This document shows positions 45,834 to 57,700 of a DNA stretch of 64,000 nt, piece by piece. The translations under genes and the position numbers were made by a program. Numbering within the stretch: position 1 is the stretch's first letter; every line of letters begins with the position of its first letter. Below the pieces are notes generated by a model. It was not told the origin of the DNA and searched no databases. It saw nothing but the letters and a program-made list of their open reading frames with translations. Origin of the DNA: Oxytricha trifallax (taxonomy: Eukaryota > Ciliophora > Spirotrichea > Sporadotrichida > Oxytrichidae); contig ARYC01017977.1 of assembly GCA_000711775.1 (NCBI GenBank), positions 38,768 to 102,767 on the forward strand, in the 5' to 3' direction.

Positions 45834-47258
45834 AATTTCATAATAATTTGATAACGCAAAATTAAATGTGAATCAGTACAAGCGTAAATTGATATTGTTA
45901 AATGCGATTAAATATTAGATTTTAATATCAGTGGTCGAGCTCAATAAGTGCATCATCCACTCTATTGAAAGCATCATTAAGTTCTTTCTCATTAATGATA
46001 AGTGGTGGAGCTAAATGGAAAACTGGTGGTCTAACCCATGTTTAAATTCCATTATTGAGTAATCTTGCCTTGAACTTGTGAACAGACTCTGGAGCTGGAT
46101 CACTGAAATTTTTCTGGATAAGTTATCCTTCTTTATCAACTAAGTCAAATGCTCCAAAAAGACCTCTGAGTCTACCTTATCTCAAACCATTATGTTTGCC
46201 TAAAAGTTCATTCATTCTCTTTTCCATAACCTTCTCCATTTTCTTAACGTTACCACATACATCCTTATCAAGCATGTATCTGATAACTTCATAAGCGCAG
46301 ATGACACTTACTGGATGTGCTTAGTAAGTTGTGCCCCAACCTAAAGGATTCTTTCTGAAGAAATCTTGAATATCTTTTCTGAAACCTACAGCTGATAAAG
46401 GTAAGAATGATCCACTAAGACCCTTTGCACATGTGAACATGTCTGGCACTATTCCATCATAGGTTTGGAAAGAGAACATCTCTCCAGTTCTTCCTAATCC
46501 AACCATAACTTCATCCATGATCAAAAGGATCCCGTACTTATCACAAAGAGCTCTTATACCTTGCATAACTTCAGGTGGATTGATTAACACTCCTGCTGAA
46601 CCGCAAATAGTCTCAATCATGATTGCTGCGATAGTTCCTGGATTTTCGTTAATGATAACTTCTTCAAGATAAGCTAGGTAGTTTGATATTGAATCCTTCT
46701 CTCCTTTACAGGAAAAATTTAGTATTCTTGATTCTGAAATCACCAGTGGCAGTCAAAGCTATTTTATAATCATGTAATCCTGTAAATCTTCTAGCTGATC
46801 TGATTGCTAGAAATTCAAATGGCTTTATCCAAGGTTATTGTTAATTGCTTAAGATGAGAAATTTGATATATAGAATGTTGCCAGCATAGTCATATAGATA
46901 GATACCTTCACCTCTCTTGAAATCTTTGGCAGCGTTTCTCATTGGGTCAGTAGCTCCCCATGTGAAAACAACATGATCTTCAGTGCTCTTCTTTACCTCT
47001 GGTAAAGTCCACTCATGTGATCCATGATTTTTTGCTAATCCTACTGGGTGGTTATCCTTTGGTGTGAATATGTATTAAATGACTAATTATCCAATTCTTT
47101 TATAAAATGTTTTTAATTTTACTGAACTTAGGGGGCTCTGGCTTGTTGTGGATGTAATGCTAGTTAAGTTTTGAGAAGCCAAATGCAGGGCTTGGTTGCA
47201 AAAGTAGTTATGATACAAGAGAAGAGGGCTTTGATCCTCTAAGAATAGTCTTATGCAT
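45407..47258 (-). CDS. Class III aminotransferase, scrambled and partly inverted
   Basis: Fold-type I, PLP-dependent family (ornithine/GABA/taurine-type). Lys of AKGLSGS should bind PLP; ETICGSAGV, DEVMVGLGRTG and AHPVSVICAYEVI are family blocks. The protein starts at ATG 47258-47256 on the minus strand with a presequence-like leader; reading order then alternates strands: minus 47258-47123, minus 47068 to about 46880, minus about 46860-46829, plus 45407-45610, minus 46807-46778, plus 45644-45710, minus 46756-46732, plus 45737-45833, minus 46709-45928 (TGA 45930-45928). Pointers in order: TTCA, [unresolved], AATAACCTTGG, GCAATCAGA, ACAGGA, TTGACTG, TGATTTCAGAA, GTAAAGGAGAGAAG. From AATAACC on, the frame is perfect for 385 residues. 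Neither strand alone encodes a functional enzyme. Confidence 0.92.
46732..46756 (-). other. 25-bp micro-MDS of the aminotransferase
   Basis: Minus strand, bounded by TTGACTG (46750-46756) and TGATTTCAGAA (46732-46742). It contributes TATGDF between TTGPL and RRQFGE. Only 7 bp are not pointer. Confidence 0.88.
46778..46807 (-). other. 30-bp micro-MDS of the aminotransferase
   Basis: Minus strand, bounded by GCAATCAGA (46799-46807) and ACAGGA (46778-46783), both pointers to plus-strand MDSs. It contributes SARRF between VAIR and TGKQKI. Only 15 bp are not pointer. Without it the plus-strand frame carries a nonsense insert of AT-rich residues instead. Confidence 0.88.
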
Positions 47259-47350
47259 GGTATTTTAGGAATAAATTCAAATATTTTAATTATTAAACTA
47301 ATCAGAGTGGATCTTTTATTTATCTTAAATCTAACACGAATCTTTCTTAC

Positions 47351-48690
47351 TCATTTATCTCTCGATATTTGGGATAAATATACCATATATTTAGTTGTTA
47401 CATACTCCTCATCCTAATAAATCAGAATGTCTGCATTGTAAATACGCTTGATTTATTCTATTTTCCATCCGATATTGTGTTGACCCCATGCGTTTTGAAT
47501 CTGTATGCTCCTTTCAATATTCATAGTGAGTGGATCGACAAAGTAAATAAAATCTTATTATCCTCTTACAACTATATAGTCGATTGCCTCGCCTTAATGT
47601 GATCTATCTCTGTAATGAAATTGGCACTTTGATAAACTTAAAATCTCCTAATTTGATATTTTCCTGGTAAGTTCTGAAGCTTCTTTTAAGCAATTGTTTT
47701 AAAAATAGTCCATAAGCTAAACTTAGTAGAATAATTTAAATTTGTTAATGAAGTTATTATTCTATAACATTTATTTAAGGTATAATTCTCACAGTTTTTG
47801 AACATTTCTTAAATTCTTTACTTTTCCTAATTAGCTAAAACTTCAGATTCAAACATTGACATCTAAAGTGATGATTGATTTAATTAGCCTCTATTTTCCA
47901 ACCTTGTTTATTGCTCTTTAAATTTTAAATGGAGTTAATATACAATATAATCAATGTTATTTTATATAATTGACTCTTGAAGTTTGCTATTTCTAAGATC
48001 ATAAAGCATATGCTAAGTTTAGATTTAACCCTTGACTTTAAGTTCCAAATCTCTAATATCGTGCTGCATGTCATTCATAGTTACATTTACTTTTTATCCA
48101 AGCATGGCTAAACTAAGCAACTTTTACTAAATAAAATTTCATAAATATATCAATCTCAATTAAGTATAGTTTGTGCATCATGAGCTCGCTTCTCTTTTAG
48201 AGATAAGTCAAAATGATGTTTTCATTAGCATTTTCTTTAATCAATTTCGATATTTACCTGCCATTTTATTGTATCTCCTAAAGTGCTTAAGATTGTGTGG
48301 TTTAGTTTAAAGTATCAATTTGGAATTTATTAGCAGTAGCTTTTTGTTGCTAATTAGTTTATTATATTACTAAATTAGAAAAAATAACCAATCTAAAATA
48401 ACAAATAATGCAATTAGTGGTACTCATAAAATCAATGCCAGAAATGGAATTAAGATCTTCTTAAATTTTCTATTTTAATTCTTAATTTGTGCCATATATG
48501 TTAGATTAGTCAAAGGATATTTTTCTATTCGTTGCAGATGAAATCCCTAATTTATTGATATCTGATTCAAGATCTAAAGTTTGATTTTAACCTGATTTTT
48601 CAGGGGTTTTATGCTTTATATGTTGAATGCTTTGATCTAGTTAGGATAAATCTTTAATATATGTTGTTATTTAATGATTAAAATCAAATA
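47351..48690 (-). CDS. Coiled-coil protein, 5' end not resolved
   Basis: Minus-strand coding pieces with Gln/Asn/Leu/Lys coiled-coil character: NQTLDLESDINKLGISSA near 48570, QHDIRDLELKVKG near 48050, and a C-terminal block FHYRDRSHQGEAIDYIVVRG to ..YLSQISRDK and TGA 47353-47351. The pieces are in different frames and must be joined by several IESs whose pointers I did not all resolve. No ATG fits at the 5' side: the frame opens from a TGA near 48715, so a first MDS probably lies elsewhere. Family not recognised; the C-terminal block looks like a small folded domain. Confidence 0.55.
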
Positions 48691-48739
48691 ATTTAATATA
48701 TCACTGTTTAATACTAAAATCAAACCTTCAATCTTAGTC

Positions 48740-49265
48740 GTGACGTAGTCGTATCTGAGTGAGTTGACGTGACAGTCATGAAGTAGATAACTACAGAAAA
48801 AACACTTCTGTTATAACCTAGTCTCCTCCTAAAATCAAGATGTTCCCAGTATAATCTGAACAACAGAGCTCGTAGAATTCAACTAGACTATCAGGGAGTG
48901 GAAAAAAAGCTTACCGGTCCCACCGCTGCTGGGAATTATTCCCTGTCCTTTCGCTGTGGTAGTTTAGCACCCTAATCCGTTGTGGGAGAAAAATCCTTAT
49001 CGTTGGCTTCAATGGTTTTCGTCTTCTCACTTTTGAAGGCAGAGCGAACCTTCATCCTGCTCCCTCTTTACCTAGGAAGCTGAACTCAAGTCAGGCAAAC
49101 TCATCTATGCAGGGAAATCCTAGTGTCAAGCTCACTCGAGGAGTGTAGTAGCTGACAGATTGAACCCCGCCGACCGGCCCCTAATGCGTTACGCCTAGTA
49201 ACCCCCAACTGCCTCAGTAGGCCTTCGTATAGTAGAAAGCTCTATTAGAAAGTACTGAGGGAGAT
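48740..49265. ncRNA. GC-rich island, candidate structured RNA or foreign insert
   Basis: Roughly half G+C against about a quarter around it. Many short stems: GTTACGCCTAGTAAC near 49190, CCTCAGTA at 49213 facing TACTGAGG at 49253, GGGAATTATTCCC near 48932, and a longer pair GTGGGAGAAAAATCC / GGTTTTCGTCTTCTCAC at 48983-49031. One plus frame is open for over 100 codons (from 48838) but has no protein character I recognise. I could not match it to rRNA, SRP, RNase P, snRNA or tRNA by eye. Confidence 0.35.
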
Positions 49266-49354
49266 TGGCACCACTCCTAGCAATTAACTTTCTAATTTAA
49301 TAATTTAATAATATGTGGAGAAAAATAACTGTGTAATAATATGCTTATCATGGT

Positions 49355-49823
49355 TCAATAAAGAATATAAATTAAAGATGAGTTATCTATCTTTTATTAG
49401 TTTGATTAAGTTTGACTGCCTATATTTTTCTACTCCAAAATATCTAATACTTTCTTAATATCAGCTATTAATTATGCCTAATTATCTGTGTTCTAATTCT
49501 TAAAGTTATCCTATATTTTTACCTCAACTTTTAACTCTTCATCAGGATTTATCACTATAGAACGATTAATTTCAAATTTTAAGATCAATTTTTTCGTTAA
49601 TTAAAACCATTTTTTAATAAAAAACATATCCCTCTGATAATATAAACCCCAACTTACTATTATTCTAAGCAGCATTAGAACTTATCACTATAAGCTTGTC
49701 TAACTAATTTTTTAAAGAAGCAAGCAAAATTTCAGATGAACTCTCCATTTATTCTTAGTTTTCGCTTTTAAATACTAAATATTTAATTATGATTCCATAT
49801 TTATTTTTATTATTAAGAGGCAT
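49355..49823 (-). CDS. Small hypothetical protein
   Basis: ATG 49823-49821, TGA 49357-49355, 111 residues with one IES, 49560-49692 (133 bp, pointer TTATCACTATA, 11 bp, exact). Reads MPLNNKNKYGIIIKYLVF, a polar stretch, LASLKNQLDKLIV, then an acidic and helical C-terminus (IADIKKVLDILEQKN). No family recognised; the long pointer and exact frame support a real gene. Confidence 0.6.
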
Positions 49824-49859
49824 TTTTAGTTCATTACTCAGTTAATAATATTTTAAATG

Positions 49860-50205
49860 TAAATCTAAGAAAGGGTAGAGGTCATGAGCCAGATCAGTCG
49901 AATCTTAGATTGGATTGTATTAGCCACCTCAGTTAAGCCAAACAATAGAGTTTTAATGAGAGTGAGTTTAATTAAACGAGACGCTCTGATGGAAAGTCAA
50001 TCACTCTAGACATTAAAAATAAACGCGTGAGTGCAAAAACAACTAAAGAAAGTACTTTCTGAAGCATCTCTTAAGAAAGAAATACTCTCTAATGCATGAT
50101 AACTAAGTGTACAAGAGCTCAAGCATATAAAACTCTTCTAGACAGCAAGATCATGCATAAAGCCTAAGTCGCAAGACTTGTGTTGAAAAAGGGAAAGATT
50201 CTGAT
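49860..50205. other. Unassigned segment, less AT-rich than its surroundings
   Basis: No frame with coding character. Contains short inverted pairs (AAAGTACTTTCTG near 50055 with AAGAAAGAAATACTCTC after it). It runs directly into dispersed-repeat copy B, so it may be part of a larger germline-limited repeat. Confidence 0.3.
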
Positions 50206-50207
50206 TA

Positions 50208-50270
50208 TACTTATCCGGTTGACTTAAACCCCAGTATTAATTTCCGTAAAAGCATTAAATAGTAATAATA
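50208..50270 (+). repeat. Dispersed germline repeat, copy B
   Basis: Core ACCCCAGTATTAATTTCCGT followed by AAAAGCATTAAATAGTAATAATAAT. Nearly identical to copy A at 16509 over the first 25 bases of the core. Intergenic. Confidence 0.6.
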
Positions 50271-50961
50271 ATATTTGAAATAGATGTTTATTGTTTTCTA
50301 GGGGTAATTATTTCAGAAAATATGTTAATTTATGAATATTAATTATATTTTTACTTAAAATTTCATAGTTTAAATTATTTAATAATTTTAACAATCAAAG
50401 TTCAAGCTGCTTTTATATAATCAAGCTTCTATAAAAACTTACCAATTATTGGAGAGGGAAGTTTTAATCATAAAATATCTAAAATTAAATATATACTGCT
50501 CATGTTTAATTAATATGGGAGAAATAAATTAATATTAATTTGAATTTAGTTATAGTTAAACCAAATTTTAAGAAATTTTGATATCAATAACTAATATAAT
50601 ATAAATTTAACTATAATTTTTTGGCAGAAAAATCTCACAAATTATATTAAAAATTTAGAGTGTTTAATTATAAAAGCTATAAATTACTAATTATGGCAAT
50701 ACTTATTAAGAGAGGTTTTCATTTTAAATATTTCTTATAATTAAAAGCTGCTCTCAATTGCAAATGAAGGTTATGCCTTATAGAGATCTAGTAAATTTAT
50801 TTCCTTTAGACTTATAATAAGTTCATAAGAATAAAATTTATCTACTTTGAAATTATACTTAATTTTATTATCAAAAATCGATTTTTTATTATAATTCTAT
50901 CTTTTTTAAGCAATAAAGAGAGTTACAATTAATAATTAGTATCTTAATAAATCATTTAATA
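50271..50961. other. AT-rich intergenic spacer
   Basis: About 690 bp, no gene or repeat seen. Confidence 0.45.
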
Positions 50962-51078
50962 ATGTCTTCAGACACCCGCACACCCCTGTTAATCAAAGAT
51001 GAATCTTTAGTTTAACAAAATCCTCCTATTTTAAGTGTTTTATTTATATAATATATAGGATTTCTTATCAATAAAAAG

Positions 51079-51112
<34 letters not shown>

Positions 51113-51455
51113 TACATGAATAATATTGATAATTCAGAATTTATTTATAACTAATAATACCCTCATAAATTCGACCTCATCCTTCTACCAACAGCCATAA
51201 TTAAATCCTGGGAGTGAATTTAGTGAGCACCCAAGTGCCTTTGCTTCAATGGCGGAGAAAAGTTAACTCTAAGCGGGTGATGAGCAAAAATTGATTGACA
51301 AGCTGAGCAAGTTGTCATTGATTGAACAATTAGAGCAATCAAAACATATTTAAATTTAAAACAATTAATTAATCGTATCTATTTTATGTTTAAGGAATAA
51401 TTAAGATTTTACTATTACATTCACCCTTTTACACTTTTTATTTAAAATATAATGA
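50962..51455 (+). CDS. Small acidic/polar hypothetical protein
   Basis: ATG 50962 reads MSSDTRTPLLIKDESLVQQN; an IES 51022-51170 (149 bp, pointer AAAT, containing a TA microsatellite) joins it in frame to a Ser/Gln-rich stretch and a C-terminal helix GDEQKLIDKLSKLSLIEQLE. The last coding-like residues are near 51355; the first in-frame TGA is at 51453-51455, so either the tail is longer than it looks or another small IES hides an earlier stop. Not recognised. Confidence 0.5.
51079..51114. repeat. (TA)n microsatellite
   Basis: About 13 uninterrupted TA units followed by two CATATATA-type variants. It lies within the IES of the small gene at 50962. Confidence 0.9.
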
Positions 51456-51736
51456 AAATGTATTAATAAAAATTAAATCATCAATATAGATAATTAACTT
51501 TATGTCATTTAAAATTAAAATTTAGCCTTTCAATTGGCCTTACTATTAATATTGTTAAATATATTGTTTCAACTAAAGATAAGTTAATAGAGTAACATAT
51601 ATCAATTTAATTTTTCTTTGTAATAAAATTAAAACAAACTGTATAAAAATTCAACAAAAGTATTGAAATTATTACATAAATAATAATTTATCAAATTTTT
51701 ACTCCAAGACCCTCATTATTGTTACTATTATATTTA
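51456..51736. other. AT-rich intergenic spacer
   Basis: No feature seen. Confidence 0.4.
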
Positions 51737-54700
51737 ATGAAAAAATTGATAATAGCTTTATATTTATCAACAATTTATGGATATTATGGGATTTAATGGC
51801 CTTCAAGGTTTGTGAGCTATGAGTAGATTTATTCATAGCAAGATGTACCTAATAAAGTATTCTGCAGTAACAGCAACACTTTCTACATCAAAGATAATTT
51901 GCTCTTCACTCTTGAGTATTCAGAATAATTAAGATTCTTATATTATTATTTCCATTAAAGACAATTTACAGAATTTTATGCATAAAAATAATGAGTAATC
52001 ACCATTTTTATATTCAGATCACACTCTGGATACGTATGTAATGCAAAAACAGCCAAATATGACATTGGGAAGGCAATACTCCACGATGATGAGAAATCCA
52101 AAAGTTAAGAGTCTCATGAGCAATTTCTATGACATAGTGGACTCACAGGATTCTCAAATAACTAAGACCATTTATGGCGACTAGGTTGAGTTGAAAATTG
52201 TTTAAAATCAAAATCTAAGCAAGTTTATATAGTTAGAAGAAACTTCAGATATTTTCAAATGTAATTTGTTAATAAATTTCATCAATGTCATTCTTTGAAT
52301 CTATGTAGATATTTTATAATTTATAATACTAAGCACCAAGCTTATTTAAACGTGTATTCTCTTCCGAATCTAAAGCTTATTCACAAACTAAAATTGAATT
52401 TTATCTTCAAAATGAACGATACTAAACTCAATGTTTCACAGCGCTACATAAGCATCTACTCATAAGGATGTGCATTTGTATTTAGGTTTAACCCCCTAAA
52501 ACCTCTGGTTAAAATCAAAGATTCGTTGAAAAATAAAAACCTTTATTTTTAACTGGCTGAATTCCCAGTAAAAATTTCCATACAGCATTATAAAATAATA
52601 ATAAAGATCAAAGATTGCAAACTTATTACCTACGCTTCTTACTCATCGTTTAGGGCATACTTCAGAAATGAAAATATCGATGTAATTCAGATGGGCGACT
52701 TGTTTTTTATCAAAAGTGGAGACTAGATTATAAAGAAACTCATTTCATAGACTGACGACTCACATTTATTTTAGACTTTCTTCTTTGAAAAGTGTGCTCT
52801 AATCTTCGATTATGGAGACAAAAAGGTCTTCATTTAATAATAATTGTCAAATTTAAAAATAATAATATTTTATGATAAAATTTCTAATTTTTCCAATTTA
52901 TAATAATTTTTTATTAATTTAAAAAAAAGAATTTTAATTTTTGACTACATTAAGGGAGATTTCATTATTGATGAGTCTTAAAATTATATGGAAAATAATT
53001 ATAAATATTTCCTTATATCTCATTTTTTAGAATTTTCTTATAAACAGTAAGAAATAACATTGATAATAAATATAAAGGCATTAGTAAGCTGAAAATCAAG
53101 GACGATTATAATTTAATAAAGCACATTTGCCTTCCATATATAGGAAAAAAAATTAAATCTAATTGATAAAATTATGATTAGTAAAATTAATCCATTATTA
53201 TAACTATAAGTCAACTTTCATGATTTATTTTCTTCACTTAATTTTGATACTCTGGAGAATTTTTTATACTGTTTATAAGCATATTTTTAATTATAAAAGA
53301 AGTTTAATTAAATACTTTTTTAAATTATTAATTTGAAGATTTTCTTTCTCAATTACATCGTTTTAATAACCATAAGATCTGTAAATATGCTTCTAACATA
53401 AAAGAATGGGACTATTACACTTTCATTAGGAGTTCCTAATCATTCTAATTTACCGATATATCAAACGGGTATATATACTTTCTGAATGAGTCAACAGTTT
53501 CGAAAGTGGATGATATCGATAAATCTCTAAAGACCAGCTATAAAATGTATTAAAAATATTTTAGAGGTTGTGGTTATGAAATAACCTAAATTCTAATAAT
53601 ATTTGAAGAAAAAATCACATAATAAAGCTAATTTAGTCTTTTAAGCATGAATATAAATTTAAAATGCAAAAGTGTTGTGTAAAAAGCATTAGTATTGCTT
53701 GGAGTGTAGTCTTAATATAGTAATCTTCCTCATCATTATCATACTATCTTACTTTTCTTGTTCTTGTTGAATTCCTCAAAGATATTGGGCTTTGGTTCCT
53801 TATCTTACTGTCGTCAAAACCCGCTGTTCTTCTGGTGCAGCACCTGTAACCTCAGCCACTTCTCACTTTAAGAACACTATATCAGGATTGCTGTGAGAGG
53901 AAGACACTCCATTATGTTTAGCCAAAATTTAATTATTTTGAGATATTTAATAAATTAAAACATTCTGAATAAAACCTTTTAAGTTTTAATGCTTTTACAT
54001 ATTTGATTAAAGTAATTGTATTAATTTATAGAGAAATTTTATTAGAGATGTTTTTATTAATTTTAGTCTTAAATTTTTTAATTAAAGCTCAGAATGTTTT
54101 AATTTATTAAAATATCTCAAAATAATTAAATTTTGGCTAAACATAATGGAGTGTCCTCCTCTCACAGCAATCCTGATATAGCGCTCTTAAAGTGAGAAGT
54201 GGCTGAGGTTACAGGTGCTGCACCAGAAGAACAGCGGGTTTTGACGACAGTAAGATAAGGAACCAAAGCCCAATATCTTTGAGGAATTCAACAAGAACAA
54301 GAAAAGTAAGATAGTATGATAATGATGAGGAAGATTACTATATTAAGACTACACTCCAAGCAATACTAATGCTTTTTACACAACACTTTTGCATTTTAAA
54401 TTTATATTCACGCTTAAAAGACTAAATTAGCTTTAAACATAATAAAAGCTATATATAGGAGGACAACGAGATTTTTAAGTTGATAGATTCCTTTTGTTCA
54501 GGGGGTGAGTTCATAACAGATCAGCAAAATAAGAGATTTTTCTATAAAAACAATTTTTTTTACATGTGTGACTACCAAAACAATGAAGTACTACTGCACA
54601 AGTTTGACAGAGAAATAGATTTGCCTAAGGATGATATCACTTATTTTTAATTAAATAATACAGATTTTAATAAATGAGAGTTATATTGAATTCTAATTTA

Positions 54701-57700
54701 GAGTCATAGTTTAAAATTACTGGGCAAATTAAATTAAAGTAATTACGGTATTATTTTAGCTGATTATCCTTAAAATAATTGAAAGATTGATTATCTGAAT
54801 ATATCTTAATTTACCATAAATTTCATAAAAATAAAATGAAAATGAGATGCTATTAATTCCTCTTTTTTGTTTGCAAATATCAAACATAATTCCTTATAAG
54901 TAATATCCAAGTTAATATTTATATGAAATTACTTATTTCATCCATAACAACCACAACTACTGCATGTTAATGAAGAACACCTACCCAGCTCACGAATTAG
55001 AAAGGCTATGGGGAAGCATCCTCCCCCCCCCCTAATGTATACTTTTTATTTTGTAGTCTGATAGAGTTTTTAACGCTGAGTAATAGTAGCTGATGAACAT
55101 GGTCTACGCGAGCAATAGTTTTTGAGCTATGACCACTTATAAGTCAAAAAATTATATATAAAATCATAATAAAATTGACAAAAATTTTCAATTTTTCTTC
55201 AAATTTTTAATTTTTATAAAATTATCGATTTAAGTGAAAATAAGAAATTTAACAAAATATATAAATCTTATTTAATTATTAACAATAAATTTAAACTCAT
55301 TGTTTTTGCAGAATAATTTTTATTTTTTAATTTCGTTAATAAAAATTTAATAAGATTTATATATTTTGTTAAATTTCTTATTTTCACTTAAATCGATAAT
55401 TTTATAAAAATTAAAAATTTGAAGAAAAATTGAAAATTTTTGTCAATTTTATGATGATTTTATATATAATTTTTTGACTTATAAGTGATCATAGCTCAAA
55501 AACTATTGCTCGCGTAGACCATGTTCATCAGCTACTATTACTCAGCGTTAAAAACTCTATCAGACCACAAAATAAAAAGTATACATTAGGGGGGGGGAGG
55601 ATGCTTCCCCATAGCCATTAGAAAATATCCACTTAGGAAATTTAAAGCCAGTGTACTAATGCTCCTCCATCTCTAATTTTAAGTTTTACTTTGAGAAGCC
55701 AGACTTATCTCAAAGCAAAATATAGTTAATAGAGAAATAATCTGATTGTTTCAAGATTATCTTATCCAATCAATACTATCAAAGAAATATTTTGTACTCA
55801 ATAAATCAATATTTATTAATAGTAGATTATAATCATAATAGTACGTTTAACAAGCTTTGAGCTAGTTTAATAAAGAATAAATCGCTGTTCAAGGAGTATA
55901 AGATGACAATTACAAAAAAATAGATTACTATTTTATCATTTGTTTTTAAAAAATAGAAGAGTAGATATTTCTGCATTCATATTTTAGTTTAGTATTATGT
56001 TTATATAATTATAATTAATTAATTCGTGAATTATTCTAATATCTTCATCGATAAGAGATTTTGGGGTAGATATTTCATTTTCAACCAATAAAATAAATCT
56101 TATTAATTCATTAAGAAAACTAACTCTATAAAGATTTGCAAAAAGAATCTGCTCTTACCATTCAATAGTTGCGTCCGATTAAAGTATGGTGTATCATGAG
56201 CTACCTTAAAGAATAATAGACAAAAACGCTTTTTACTTCACTATTGATATGATGAACAAATATGTAATTAGGATCAAGAAATTCAAGACTGTTAAACCCA
56301 AGGATTAAATGACAATCAAAGTAAGTTTTTCTATTTCTGATGAATTTTAATGGGGTGGTATATATCTAAAGAAAAAATGAATATTGCTTAAGTATGGTTA
56401 AATTTTGTAAATTTAATTTAAATTAGCATGTTTTAAATACAGATTATTACCTGATAACTTTCTACAAACCAAGGCAATTAACGATTGTCCTCTAGAGTAC
56501 TACATATTTTCTAAACTTTACAATATTCGGTAAATTTTAAGCATTTTATCTTTGCAGCAAGATAAATTGACAATAATTTTGGGTGACTTATTACTCTATT
56601 ATAATTAACAATTATAGTTGATTTTCTTGCGGTAATAATTCTTAAAGTATTTCTAAAAGTATGAAAGTCCAGTATTATATCTAGCCTCTATCGAACATGT
56701 GCTAATTGCTTTGGCCTTTGAGAAATTTAACAGCCACTAATTTACAAATTAATAAGTTAACTAGATTATATTTCCTAGAGTTCAATTATGACAAGCAAAT
56801 ATATTAAATTTAAGAGTCCCCATCTTATAATTGCCAGAAATGAACGAAGAATAAGCATTACTTATGTTAAGATAGAGCACTTCTCATGTAACTGAAACTG
56901 GTAGCGATTATATTTAGAAATTAGATGTTAGAGTTTTCCAATAAAAATCCATAAGGAGAGTCATTGCAGGGTATGAGAACTCTCTCAATTTTATAGTAGT
57001 AACTGACGATGGTTCTTCATATCTCGTAAATTTAATGGACGCTCATAAAAATAGAGACATTAACAGAGATAAACCTGATGACGATCTTTTTCCCATCCTG
57101 AAAAACCTTATTATAGAATCATTATTAAAATAAAGAGTTTGTTTTAGACTTTAATGCTAAATTTACAAAAAAAAGGAGAATTCTAATTATATTTTAGTAT
57201 AACACTATTCTGGAATTCAGCGACACAAAACTTGTATACTTGAAGTATAATCTGACTTCATTAGTCGTTCTCAATCTCTAGGATGGAAAGATAATAAGCA
57301 GAATGAAAAAAGATTTATCGAAAACCATCAAATCTTTGTTTGGAAATTAGTAAAGCTATGAAGCTTTCTACAAGAAAAGAAGTAAGAGTAAGATATAACA
57401 CTATTTAGAAACTTAAAATTTATTAATGCAAATTATAGGTCTTTAATTTATCAAATAATTCTGTTAATATATCCATTTTAAGAAATAAAGTAACTTTTAG
57501 GAATTTTAAGGGTTATTATTACGATCTGAGGATAAAAGACAAAATTATAAACTAAAATAATGAAAAGTACATTTAAAATTTGAATCTACAAAAATTGTAA
57601 AATTAACTATTTATTTTCTGTAATTTAAAAATCATCTTGAAAATTGAAAATTTCTACATTTTCCTTGATAATAAAACTTACAATCCTTAGGGAGTACTCG

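Noticed and set aside
48680-48740. 10-bp repeat TTTGATTTTA as a pointer giving the coiled-coil gene a start.
   Set aside because: Joining there brings an in-frame TGA just upstream and supplies no ATG; an AT-rich 10-mer repeat can occur by chance.
48838-49170. A protein-coding reading of the GC-rich island.
   Set aside because: The frame is open but lacks an intact domain, and its composition is unlike every other gene in the window.
49355-49440. A degenerate third copy of the palindromic MITE family (GACTGCCTAT near 49410).
   Set aside because: The match is short and lies in coding sequence of the small gene; no inverted arm is present.
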